Shown: piece by piece, positions 33,198 through 43,644 of the stretch
How positions within the stretch are numbered: the stretch's first letter is position 1
Layout: every line of letters starts with the position of its first letter
From: Oreohelix idahoensis
Taxonomy: Eukaryota; Mollusca; Gastropoda; Stylommatophora; Oreohelicidae
Length of the DNA: 64,000 nucleotides
NCBI GenBank assembly: GCA_024509875.1
Contig: JAMPIV010014144.1
Span: 62,001 to 126,000, forward strand
Direction of reading: 5' to 3'
Position numbers and translations under genes: made by a program
The notes under the pieces: generated by a model
The model's input: only the letters and a program-made list of their open reading frames with translations
What the model was told of the DNA's origin: nothing
Database searches by the model: none

Positions 33198-33249
33198 AAA
33201 AAAATGATTATATCATTCCCCCCCCCCCCCCCCCGGGGGCGGTGTAATA
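33198..33249 (+). promoter_or_regulatory. E1 pre-LTR hairpin, poly-C run and polypurine-like tract
   Basis: AAAAAAATGATTATATCATT forms the hairpin core; where the other elements have a T run there is C17 (33218-33234), followed by GGGGGCGGTGTAATA and the LTR. Confidence 0.65.
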
Positions 33250-33976
33250 TGTTAAATCGTGTTTTGGTCTAGGGGAGATAATACGTTTAAATACTTGTAT
33301 ATACAGACTGGATTGTTGCTATCTCACTTGAGTAGCTGTTTGTGTGTTCGCGAATCTTTGCAAATGTTCTGGATACAGAATGGCCCAGAACATGGGTGAA
33401 CGCAATTCACCTCAAGCGCTGAATTCGCGCTGAGATTAATTTGTGAGCTGTTTTTTTTCCTTTGAGCGGGGGAATTTATCGTGTCAGTCGACATGCGGAG
33501 ATAGCTCTGAAAAGGGGTTGACGTTTTATCGTCAGTGTGTCCCCGAATATATTATATTTGGCAGTGAAAGGATATTTGAGATTTCCTAAAGTATTTTCTA
33601 AAAGCCATGGAGATGAGGCTTATATTTTTGTATACCGCAGAACGTACATTATTGGTGAATTTTCAGGCCATAGATAGGCCAGTATATATGCATAACTTCG
33701 ATGGGGATATTTTTGAAGTTTCGACAAAGTATTGCTGGGAATGTGTTTTCTCCCATGAACTGTATTAACTCAGGCCTTGAGGTACGTTGATTCAGACGAT
33801 AGAGTTATTATTGTATACTGCGACATATGCAGTACCCCTTTTGTATGAATAATTTGATCATGAAGTTTATGATGGTGAGCTGCCATACTTATGCAGCCGT
33901 TGTGCTTGGATTTTTATGCTATGCACTTAACTACCTACGGATTTGATGTTTACCTGAAGTGTCATATATTTGATCG
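33250..33976 (+). repeat. E1 3' LTR, left part
   Basis: 727 bp from TGTTAAATCG to ATTTGATCG, where LINE L4 entered. Differs from the 5' LTR at roughly 18 sites. Confidence 0.9.
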
Positions 33977-34014
33977 TCTTCTTCTTCTTCTTCTTGCGAT
34001 CGCATCTTTGATGA

Positions 34015-37000
34015 TTACACCGTCAGACGAGTTCTCATGATGAATTCGACTGTTGTTTGAAGTTCCTCTTTAACTCCATATAGCTTTGAGTTTAGTGTTG
34101 AGTCATTCGGCCAGTATATCTTTCTTAACTGGTCATACAGAGGACAGTCCTGTAGAACATGCTCAGCAGTTTGTTCGTTTAATCCACATGTGCACAGTGG
34201 TGAAGCAGACAATCGTAGCTTGTGCATGTGTTTATTCAGTTATTTATGCCCTGTCCTGAGTCGAAAAATAGTTGTCTGTCCCTGCCGGTCAAGAGTGTGA
34301 TAGTCGTCTTTGGGTTGGTTCTGTTCTCTTCTGATAGTCTGGATAGCTCTCTTTTTCTCAAAGTATGTGACTTCATTATCTTCTTGTTCACATTCTCCTC
34401 CCTTTTTTGCAAGTTTATCTGCCTTTTCATTTCCGGGTACACCACAATGAGATGGTACCCACTGAAGTATGGTTCTCTTTTTGGCAGCTACCTTGTTTAG
34501 TTCATTTCTCAGATGCGGGAGTTTACCACCCTTGAGAGCTTGCAGGACAGACAGTGCATCTGTGAGGATGACTACCTGGTGGCAGTCAGAGTTGGTGTTA
34601 TAAATCATATTTGCAGCTTGCTCTAGAGCTTGAACCTCAGCTGTATAGTTGGAACAGAATTTACCAGTGGGAATGTGCCTAGTCTCATAGTGGTTGTCAG
34701 GATATGAGATAAAGATACCGGCACCTCCATTCCTAACAGCATTAGTTGCTGATCCATCTGTATAGGCATGTATCCATGATTGATCGGGATAGCTTTCTTG
34801 GATCATACTCAATGTAGCAGTTCGTTTTTGCAGATCATTATACTCACATCCACTTGTGAGACCACTGACTGTTGTATTAATTTGGAGGGCACTGCTGGCC
34901 TGCTCCCATGGTACAGGGTATAGGGTGGGCTTCAGTGGTGTTGTCTTCATGGATAGGTCTTCTTGATGCTGTCTTATAAGTCTTTTCCCCCGATGCACAA
35001 AGCTGCTACGCTTTAGACGTCCCAATGCCAGATCATCTAGTCTTGCCTTCATTGGGTGCATTGGCATACTGTTGTACTTTTCCATCTGGATCATGGTTTT
35101 TGTGTCTCTTCTATGGGACAATGTCTGTAATCCAGCAACCTTCTGCATCTCTGTTATTGGTGTAGTTTTCATGGCTCCTGTAATGAGCCTGAGAGCTTGA
35201 TTTTGCACCTTGTCCAAAGACTGCAGATGTGAGTTAGCAGCTGATGACCATGCTGCTGAGCTAAACTCTAAGTGTGGTCTTATTACTCCATTATAAATCT
35301 TCTTTAGATTTCGTTCATTTGCTCCCCAGTTGGTACCTGCTAATTTTCTGAGTATGCCTAGTCGTCTTCGGGCCTTTCCTTCTGCATTTTCAATATGCTT
35401 ATTCCATGTAAGCCTTTGGTCAAATGTCACCCCAAGATAGGTGGGGTAGCTTTCTTCCTTGATCACGGTTGTCCCTAGGTGTATGTTAGCTGATTTGTCC
35501 TTGGGGGCGAGGGAGAACAGTGTTGTGGAGGTTTTGTCTGTGTTTATTGTGATAAGCCATTTCTCTGCCCATGACACTAGCATGTCTGCTGCCCGCTGCA
35601 TTCTATAATTTGCTGTGGTGACATTTTCATCAGCGCACCAGAGTACTAGGTCATCTGCATATAAGGCAGCTTTAACTCCTGCAGGGAGATCTTTCACCAG
35701 GTCATTGATGTAAACAAGGAAGAGTGTTGGGGAAATTACTCCTCCTTGAGGTACCCCCTGATGGAGCAACACTTTTCTGCTCTGCAGACCGTCAAGAGTG
35801 ACTCTAGTTCTCCTGTTATGCAAGTATGACTGGATCCATTTCATCATGTTGCCTTGGATTCCACTTCTCCTAAGTTTTGCAATGAGGCCATCTTTCCACA
35901 CCTTGTCAAAGGCCTGCTTGAAGTCGACCCAGATCGTTAGGACCTTTTTCTTCTCCTGGAAGGCATCTTCTATTGCTTGAGACAAGTAAGTAACTTGGTC
36001 TTCTATACTGTAGCATTCTCTAAATCCAACTTGTTCCGGCACCAGGATCTGCTCAGACTCTAAATACCATTTCAATCTGTGGTTGACTATTCGCTCCATA
36101 GTCTTCCCAACACAGCTTGTGAGACTGATTGGCCGGTAACTTGCAGCCTCGGTCTTACATTTCCCTTTCTTTAGTATGGGTATTGTGATGGCTTCTCTCC
36201 ATACTTGGGGTACCGTTCCTTTCAACCAGCTGTGGTTGAATATCTCAAGCAGTTTTGTCTTTGCTGCTGAGCTCAGATTTACTAGCATTTCGTTGCTGAT
36301 TTTATCTGGGCCGGGTGACTTTTGAAACTTAAGCTTGGAAATAGCCTTCTGTAGTTCTCCTAGTGTGATGGGTTCCCTCATTGGGGCAGGAGTATCTGTC
36401 TGTCCCATGGTTGCCAGTATTTCTTTTCTTATCTCTCTCTGATGGTCTATGTTAATGGGTAAGTTGCTTTCTGAACTGTATCTTCTAGCAAACAAGTCTG
36501 CAGCTTGTTTTCCTCTGAAAAGTTTGCCACCTTCATCCAATGTGATAGTCTGCCTTGGTGAGGAATGCTCTTCATTTAGAGACTTGACTAATCTCCAAAG
36601 TTTCCTGCCGTCTTTCTCAAGGTTCAGCGATGCCGTTTTAGTTCTCCAGCTTTTCCGCTTTTCTTCTAGCTTTGTTCTCTGAAACTCTGCTACAGCCTTT
36701 TTCCATTTGTTGTGAGTTTCAAGTGAAGGCTGAGATTCTGCGTCCTTTCTAGCCTTGTCCATAGCTTCCTGACGTTCTTGGAGTGTGCTGGACCAGTATG
36801 GTATGTAGTTACGCCGGCATCCTTTGGGAATGGTTTCTTTTGCAGCTTGTAGTATGCATCTGTTGAAGTCTTTTACCACTTCATTAATGTCTCTGTTCTG
36901 TACCTTGAGGGTAGACAGCAGCGTGTTCACCTGATGCCTGGATAAACCCCAGTTGGCTTTTTTGTAGTTCCATCTTGTAATGGCTGGGCCTGTACTGAGA

Positions 37001-37869
37001 GTTGCACTCTGGACAGTAAGAAAGATTGGGCGATGGTCGCTTCCCCCTAGTTGGTCTCCTACTTCTCTACTAATAGATCCAGTTATATCTGGTGTGGAGA
37101 AGGCAAGATCTGGTGTTGAGGTTGTGTGCCATCCTCTGGAGTAGAAGGTAGGAGTATCTGTGGCATTATTGACTAGGATTAGGGAGCGATCATCTTGCCA
37201 AGTTTCAACCTCTTCACCTCTGTGATCCAGATGGTTATAGCCCCAGCTCTGGGAGTGGCTATTAAAGTCTCCAACTGCTATAAAGTTGGTGGCTGGTACC
37301 TGTATAGAGCTGAGACTCAGGGGTTTGTTGTTCGGACAGTAATAGTTCAGGAGTTCTATTTCCATCTTGTCTACCTTTATCTGCAGCAGCTGATATTCTG
37401 CTCCATCCATGAAGGTTTTCCTTTCGTGTGCAGGAATGTTATTCCTTACAAGAGTAAGTACTCCTCCTTTTCGTCTATCTTTTCTGTCGGATCTGAAGCA
37501 TTGATATCCCCTTATTTTAAAGGTTTGATCTGCTTTCAAGTGAGTCTCTTGGATACAGCAAACACTGACTTGCTTCTCATACAAGATGTTTTCCAGCTCT
37601 GTCTTTTTGCTGTATCCAGCCTGCTTGCTGTTCACTCCCTCTGCATTCCAGTGCATCATGACAAGTGGCACTCTGGGTTTCTCTTTTTCTGTTTTGTTTT
37701 GGTCAGTAGTTCTCCTCCGCCGTCTGTTGACTCCACAAGACGGTCTAGAGGGTCCTCCAGTAGCTGAGGGTGGGCTCTGTCGAGGCTCAGAGCCCGGCAC
37801 TGCACCTGCCTGGTGGAGCTCCACAGGGCGAGCACCAGAACGAGATTTATTTGACGGTGTACTCTCCAT
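34015..37869 (-). pseudogene. L4 polyprotein: APE endonuclease, reverse transcriptase, RNase H
   Basis: Start taken at the ATG 37869 (MESTPSNKSRSG). About 1210 residues to a TAA at 34240, with about 70 more in the same frame to 34015. Order: endonuclease (HWNAEGVNSK, QETHLK, VGDFNSHSQSWG, GGSDHRPIF; about residues 75-300), RT (FQKSPGPDKISNEML, SYRPISLTSCVGK, DFKQAFDKVW, QGGVISPTLFLVY, YADDLVLW; about 500-780), RNase H (YTDGSATNAVRNGGAG, TAEVQALEQA, TDALSVLQAL, WVPSHCGVPGNEKAD; about 1030-1170), then a CTCG..E..EHVLQDCP zinc-like tail beyond the stop. All catalytic residues are present, so only the late stop, which would remove the Cys-rich tail, stands against function. Confidence 0.92.
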
Positions 37870-38668
37870 AGAAAAAAAAAAAAAAGCGAGTTGCATGATA
37901 CTGTGGTTTCCGGTGCGCCTTCTGGCCCAGTATCTACGACTTTAGCACCTGTTCAACGGGAGAGTGGGCTCATCCCTAATCTGTTTATGTTCCCAGTAGT
38001 AGACTATTCGCAAGCAGCCTGGGGGTGTCACTGCTCTGCGCGGACCTTGTTTACCGAGGCGGCGTCCGAGCTCGTATGGTGAAAATATGGTTGCGTTATC
38101 TTCAAAATAGCCCTGTCTTTCCCATGGCTTTTCTGCCATCCTGCAACTTTGAGTTAGGGAGTTCTGAGCTCCAGTCTCTTTCCCAGGCATTTTATCCTGG
38201 CCTGGCACGCATACAGAGGACCCCACTTCTGGTTCTAAGTTAGCAGTTGGGGATAGGTGGGGTAGCACACTGTGCATTCCCCGTCATCCAGGGGGCTCTC
38301 CAACTATGCAGAGCTTGCACAATGCTGTGCTCTGGTTCTAGGCTCTCCCAAGGAATCCTCACGTCCTGCACAGAGCCACTTCCCGATACCCACCACCTGC
38401 CAACCCTCCATTGTAGAAATCTCCTGCATGCGGCCATCCAGTCAAGAGCCAGTATTAAGTCTGGTGCCCAAGTGATCCCCCCAAGCTCAGTGTGCAATGC
38501 TGGGTTCTCATCATGCTGCAACACAGGAGGGATTGTGATGCTCAGCCATCTCTCTCAATTCTGCACCGATAAGTGACATCGGGGACTTAACTGTGCCTCA
38601 GTACTGGGAGGCCCCGTTTCCGGGTACACCACACACAGCCAATTGAGGCAACGGTCGCCGTGGGCGTG
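37870..38668 (-). other. L4 5' untranslated region, proximal part
   Basis: GC-richer than its surroundings, with an A13 run (rev. complement T13) just before the start. Frames of 90-110 codons exist but show no known ORF1 domain (no CCHC or RRM pattern). It continues at 47819-48097 beyond E2. Confidence 0.55.
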
Positions 38669-39519
38669 TGTTAAGGTATTTTATTGGCATGGTCTGCTAG
38701 AGGTTAACAGCATAAGATTAATAGGTGACTACGTTTAATATAATGTAAATAATTGTTAGTTAGTGTACGCGATACACACGATTGATTATGACGTGTATGC
38801 GTTGGTATGTCACGCACCGTGACTAGGTTACCACACCCTTTTCTTAGATGACCGTCAAACGGATAAGACGTGTCCTATAATCCTTCCAGTGGTAGGCATG
38901 ATATTGCCGTACATATGTTATTGCAGTACGGACATGGGTCAGTCCGATATTCTTATGAAGAGAGGAATGTATCGAGGTTAGTAATTTTAACTAAAGTCAA
39001 GGAAGGATGAAATTATGGTCCACATTCGTTTTATATCGCCAGACGTCTAATCTCATTGTCGGCCGTTGGATGTCCCAACCGCGCGTACATATAGTTACGA
39101 CGTTCTGACTATAGTGTTGCATATTATTGGACCAGGACTATAATGCATGGATAGCATTTATGATGTATGATTCAATTCTAATATATAATGTTTTCATAAT
39201 CAACCTCCATGGACTGTCTACTGTTTGAAATGTATATTAAAAATTGTGTGGACTCGAGAAGAGACTTATCACGTTCATTGAAGTTACCAATTCAACAATT
39301 ATGATACTGAGTTCAAACCTTGTGACAGACAGAAAGTATTAACTCACATTCGCGTAACTATTCCAACAATAGCACGATCAAGAATTAATGAATCAAATGA
39401 CCAGAACTAAGAAGCTTATTGAATCAATGAGAAACGGTGGCTTTCCACAACGACCACTGAAATAGAAGACGGGGCCGCAACAACAATAAAAGAAGTGAAT
39501 CGTATAAAGCCCCGCAACA
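38669..39519 (+). repeat. E2 5' LTR
   Basis: 851 bp. CAACAATAAAAG near the 3' end is a likely polyadenylation signal; GTATAAAG follows it at 39502. Confidence 0.95.
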
Positions 39520-39522
39520 AAG

Positions 39523-39540
39523 TGGTTGCCATTGCTGGGG
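39523..39540 (+). promoter_or_regulatory. E2 primer-binding site (putative)
   Basis: TGGTTGCCATTGCTGGGG, three nt after the LTR. Confidence 0.55.
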
Positions 39541-41124
39541 AACGAAGGAAGAAAGAAATTTTTCTTGTTTACATACTTTCACGGACTGTTTACGATTACA
39601 AGAAAACGTTCAAGTCACATGATTTCGAACATGACGTGGCTTGTGTAACTATGCAAAAATCAGTGACGTCACAATATTCCGTGTACAAGCCAACGATCGA
39701 AGGACGATGCCAGCTCACCTAATGTTTCATTCAAGAATACAACTTCTCAGTAGATCATAGGATTGAAAAGACATTATTTACCAATAAGGAGCAAACAGTC
39801 CTATCCTCTAGTCTAGGCCGTTGGTGAAGATCGCATCGGACGACGGGTTAAAAGATAAGTCTCAGTTCGTGACTGTTGTCATTCATAAGAAACATCACTG
39901 AGTCTAATTCACATTTTGCAGGCATGTCCGTTCTATATATTTTATATGCACGTTATATTTGTTTTCATTGTTTGTGCTGTGCCTAATTTGTGGGAGGTTG
40001 GAGTGGAGATTCAGAATGAATAAATTATGGCTCTACGGATTGCCGATATTCATTCTGAACGGTCTTTAGGGTAGTGAATTAAATCGCATTTCGCGGAGAA
40101 CGCGTCGATGACATTTCCGGGGCTTGTTTCGTTCGGGACTGCATTTAATTCACAGTATATGTTAGATGTCTAGTTTGGTGAAATAATCGGTGTATTTTAT
40201 CGTATTCAGTTTAAATTTTATTTAGTTTGGTAACAATGTTAGTAAGCTATCTTGTTCTTTCTGATCTTGCTATTATTCAGTTCATTTTTTTTTTTGTATA
40301 ACCGTCAATGAGTCCATGTTTGCGTCATTAATTTTTGTGTACGCAGATTTAACTCTATATTCAGTTAACCTTCACCCTACTCTATATTTCCGGTTTGCAG
40401 ATTTGGTTTCATAATATCAATTTTTATTGTAGAAACGTCTTGTTTCGTGATAATATGGTTTGTTTATCCTTGGTTTACCCATCGTATTGTATGTCCTCAT
40501 TTCATCTGTTCATGATTTAATATTAATAATATAATTTCTTGCTTAATAAGAGTGTATATGAATATAATTAAAATTTTATGACTTTTAAGGAGAATTAGGG
40601 ACTTTGCACCATTTTGCAGTGGTAGTCCAAGAAATGGGCGATGCACTTTATAGCTCATGATTAAGGCATAATATAATAATAATATATATTTATAAAATAA
40701 TTTGACTTTTTAGTCTGTCCTGCATATAAAGGACATAGTGTATATTATTTGGTACATTTTTTCCATTACTAAATGATTTACTTAGCACATATCACTGACT
40801 GAATGATATAATACTTGAGGAATAATACTATTTATTATTAGGTGCATGATAGTAATTCAGCACCCGAAATATATAAATATCATAACTATTTATGATATAT
40901 TAACGAGTATATATGTAATATTTTCCCAACATAGTATGTCTATGTATGGAATCTACAAATAATAGTTAGATAATATTACAATTAATTAAATTGAACATTC
41001 CCAGATTAAGTTCAATAATATTATGATTGTTTATATCGACTATTCATAAATTGAATAAGTACAATAATTACGTAGAATTATTGGTGATTATTACATAACC
41101 ATTACGTACAATATTAACGTCAAG
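39541..41124 (+). other. E2 5' leader
   Basis: 1.58 kb without a supported gene. It contains a strong inverted repeat at 40010-40059 in the place of the leader RNA of E1, E3 and E4, then an increasingly AT-rich stretch up to the gag ATG. Confidence 0.6.
39988..40075 (+). ncRNA. Candidate conserved leader RNA structure, E2 copy
   Basis: GGGAGGTTGGAGTGGAG, then 13-nt arm TTCAGAATGAATA (40010-40022), 24-nt loop, perfect complementary arm TATTCATTCTGAA (40047-40059), then CGGTCTTTAGGG. The 13-bp perfect stem is well above chance; homology with the other leaders rests on the flanking blocks only. Confidence 0.5.
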
Positions 41125-43644
41125 ATGCTTAACTTAGACTATTTTATTAAAAATGGTAAAGATTTTGGAAAAAAAGGAGAACTTCTCGAGGCTTATGCAT
41201 TGGCTGAATTTGCAAAATATAAAGCAGAGATGGAAGAACTCGAGAGAAAGGAAGCTGAAAAGAAAGCCATTGCTAAAGCAGAGATGGAAGAACTTGAAAG
41301 AAAACAGGCGGAAAAGAAGGCAGAATTAAGACAAGAAGAAGAAAGAAAGATAGCAAGAGATGAAATCATACGGATTGAAGAAGAGAATATATTGAAACGA
41401 CAAGAAATCATACTGCAGCAAGAAATGGAATTGCAACGACTTAAATTAGAAACAGCAAAACTTAATTCACAGGGCGCTGCAGCAACCCAAAATGATACTG
41501 CTCAATCTGGATCTTCATCCACACGACTTAAATGTAATTATTACTTTAAGCTGCCTCCATTCAAGTTACACGTAGATGACCTTTCATCGTGGCTCGCGCG
41601 CTTTGAGGACATATGTAAGGTGAATAACCTTGACAAAGCGGCATGGGCACTGAAACTTAAGGAATTTCTAGATGGCGAACCTGCAAGTGCAGCACAAAAT
41701 ATAGATCCAACACTATCAACAGACTATGAGGCCATTAAGACGTTGTTACTACGTCGTTTCCACTTGAACGAAGAGGCATGTAGATTGCGTTTTAAAAGTT
41801 TGTTGCCAGATAACAATAGAGATTTCACAGGTTTTATTGCTAACATACGCAATACTTTTAACAGATGGGTTGAACTGGCAGGTGTCAACAAATCCTACGA
41901 CAAGTTAGTCGATTTGTTATTGAGGGATAAAGTATTATCGTCTGTCAGCCCACCATTCTTTGCTTATCTGCAAGAAAGAAAACCAGAATCTATTGATGAG
42001 TTAGAAAAAATTTCTTTAAATTACTGCACAGCTCATCCGAATGCTAATATTTCTGGCACATTGATAAGAGAACCACTTCCTGTAGCCTCCAATATGGCAT
42101 ATCATAATCATAACAAACCTAGAACACACAGTGTAGACAGGGGTAGGTTCAAAGGAAACTATGACATTAATTTTCATAAGGGACAGAATAACTTTAACAA
42201 TAACTTTAATAGAGGACGACAACAAACCAGAAACTATTCACCTCAGTCAAGAAATAACAGTAATCCACGTAACTCAAGTTATAATCGATCATATAACTAT
42301 AATAATGATTACAAGTGGAACAATAGCGATAATTATAACTCGAGACATCGAGATAACAGTTACAATAGAGGACAACGGGATAATTCATCTAATTATTCTC
42401 GTCATCGTTCTCATTCTCGTAGATCGACAACTTATAACCATAATACAGGGGCAGCTGTTACTACTGCTACAACCCCTAGGGTTCAGAGTTCAACTACTGA
42501 TAACAAAGTACAGTCATCGTCTACTTGTTTTGCAATGAATTATAACGTGGCAAATAGTTGCCCAACATGTAATCTTATATTTCAGAAAGCAAAAGAGACA
42601 GTTCTGAACTGCGGTCATATTCTACCAGAAGTCAGTCTAGCAGTCAATGACGGAACAGGATCACTGATCTTCAACAGAGGAAAAGTTAATGGATCCATCG
42701 TCTCAGTCTTAAGGGATTCGGGGTCGACCACGATCGGAATACGTCAGACACTTGTTCATCCAAATTGTGCAACTGGAGAACATGTCAGGTGCATGACCTT
42801 TGGGGGAACCATAGAATATTATCCAACAGCTATTATTTACATTGACACACCTTTCTTCACAGGCAATGTTAAAGCATGCATGTTAAGAAACCCAATTGCC
42901 GACCTTATGGTGGGATGCATACACGGGAGTAAAGATTGCACACCAGATGAGATTATTCAATGGGAAAAAAATAATCTATACATCGGAAATGCAGCAATAA
43001 CCAGAGCACATACAAAACAATTAGAGACTATAGACACGGAAAACAAGGAAACAAATGATCATGAAAATATCGAGATTCATTCTGCTATTGACCGAGTATC
43101 ATTTGCTGCAAAACAGAGGGAAGACAGGTCACTAACAAAATTTTTTACGCTGGTCAACAAAGATGACAATCTTTCTAGGAACAAAAATGATAGTCAGTGG
43201 TTTAGTATTAAAAATGACATTTTATTAAGATGTTTTATGGATAAAACTCAGATAAGACAACAATTCATGGTACCTTTTGCTTTTAGGCGGTACATACTTC
43301 AACATGCACATGATTCTAAGTGTGCAGGTCACATGGGTTATACTCGTACACGTTCACGAGTATTATCTTCTTTTTTTTGGCCGGGAGTATCACGAGATAT
43401 TTCACAGTACGTACGCTCCTGTACGATATGCCAAGAAGTGAAAGCACGGGGAGCCTTTCACACGGCGCCTATTCAGGCTTGTGATATATCGGTGAGACCT
43501 TTCGACAAAATGGCCATTGATATCATTGGCCCACTTTTACCATCAGCCAGAGGACATAGGTTTATTCTCACTTGCATCGATTTATGCACACGATGGCCAG
43601 AAGCCATCCCATTAAAAAACAACCACCACCACAGATGTAGCTGA
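41125..43644 (+). CDS. E2 Gag-protease-integrase (N-terminal part of polyprotein)
   Basis: 839 codons. Residues 1-25: conserved Gag start (MLNLDYFIKNGKDFG); about 25-120: Glu/Lys/Arg coiled coil; about 140-310: capsid-like block (FKLPPFKLHVDDLSSWLARF, LRRFHLNEEACRLRFKSLLP, FNRWVELAG, LNYCTAHP); about 320-460: Asn/Arg/Ser/Tyr-rich RNA-binding tail; about 478-500: CPTC with CGH 16 residues on; about 530: protease LRDSGSTTIG; about 595: ADLMVGCIHG; from about 700: integrase HHCC (HAHDSKCAGHMG, CTICQ) and first catalytic Asp (MAIDIIGP) near 800. The frame ends in a His run at 43644 by a +1 shift. One uninterrupted gag-pol frame means no programmed gag/pol slip is needed upstream. Particle and protein-processing functions act in the cytoplasm, integrase in the nucleus. 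Confidence 0.92.
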   Translation: MLNLDYFIKNGKDFGKKGELLEAYALAEFAKYKAEMEELERKEAEKKAIAKAEMEELERKQAEKKAELRQEEERKIARDEIIRIEEENILKRQEIILQQEMELQRLKLETAKLNSQGAAATQNDTAQSGSSSTRLKCNYYFKLPPFKLHVDDLSSWLARFEDICKVNNLDKAAWALKLKEFLDGEPASAAQNIDPTLSTDYEAIKTLLLRRFHLNEEACRLRFKSLLPDNNRDFTGFIANIRNTFNRWVELAGVNKSYDKLVDLLLRDKVLSSVSPPFFAYLQERKPESIDELEKISLNYCTAHPNANISGTLIREPLPVASNMAYHNHNKPRTHSVDRGRFKGNYDINFHKGQNNFNNNFNRGRQQTRNYSPQSRNNSNPRNSSYNRSYNYNNDYKWNNSDNYNSRHRDNSYNRGQRDNSSNYSRHRSHSRRSTTYNHNTGAAVTTATTPRVQSSTTDNKVQSSSTCFAMNYNVANSCPTCNLIFQKAKETVLNCGHILPEVSLAVNDGTGSLIFNRGKVNGSIVSVLRDSGSTTIGIRQTLVHPNCATGEHVRCMTFGGTIEYYPTAIIYIDTPFFTGNVKACMLRNPIADLMVGCIHGSKDCTPDEIIQWEKNNLYIGNAAITRAHTKQLETIDTENKETNDHENIEIHSAIDRVSFAAKQREDRSLTKFFTLVNKDDNLSRNKNDSQWFSIKNDILLRCFMDKTQIRQQFMVPFAFRRYILQHAHDSKCAGHMGYTRTRSRVLSSFFWPGVSRDISQYVRSCTICQEVKARGAFHTAPIQACDISVRPFDKMAIDIIGPLLPSARGHRFILTCIDLCTRWPEAIPLKNNHHHRCS

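Noticed and set aside
35798..36682. Plus-strand short frames across the L4 RT
   Set aside because: Antisense shadows of an uninterrupted 1200-residue minus-strand frame.
37195..37767. 190-codon plus-strand frame opposite L4
   Set aside because: Antisense shadow of the L4 endonuclease region.
38240..38524. Minus-strand frames in the L4 5' region as ORF1
   Set aside because: No CCHC, RRM, esterase or coiled-coil signature, several short overlapping frames instead of one, and stops between them.
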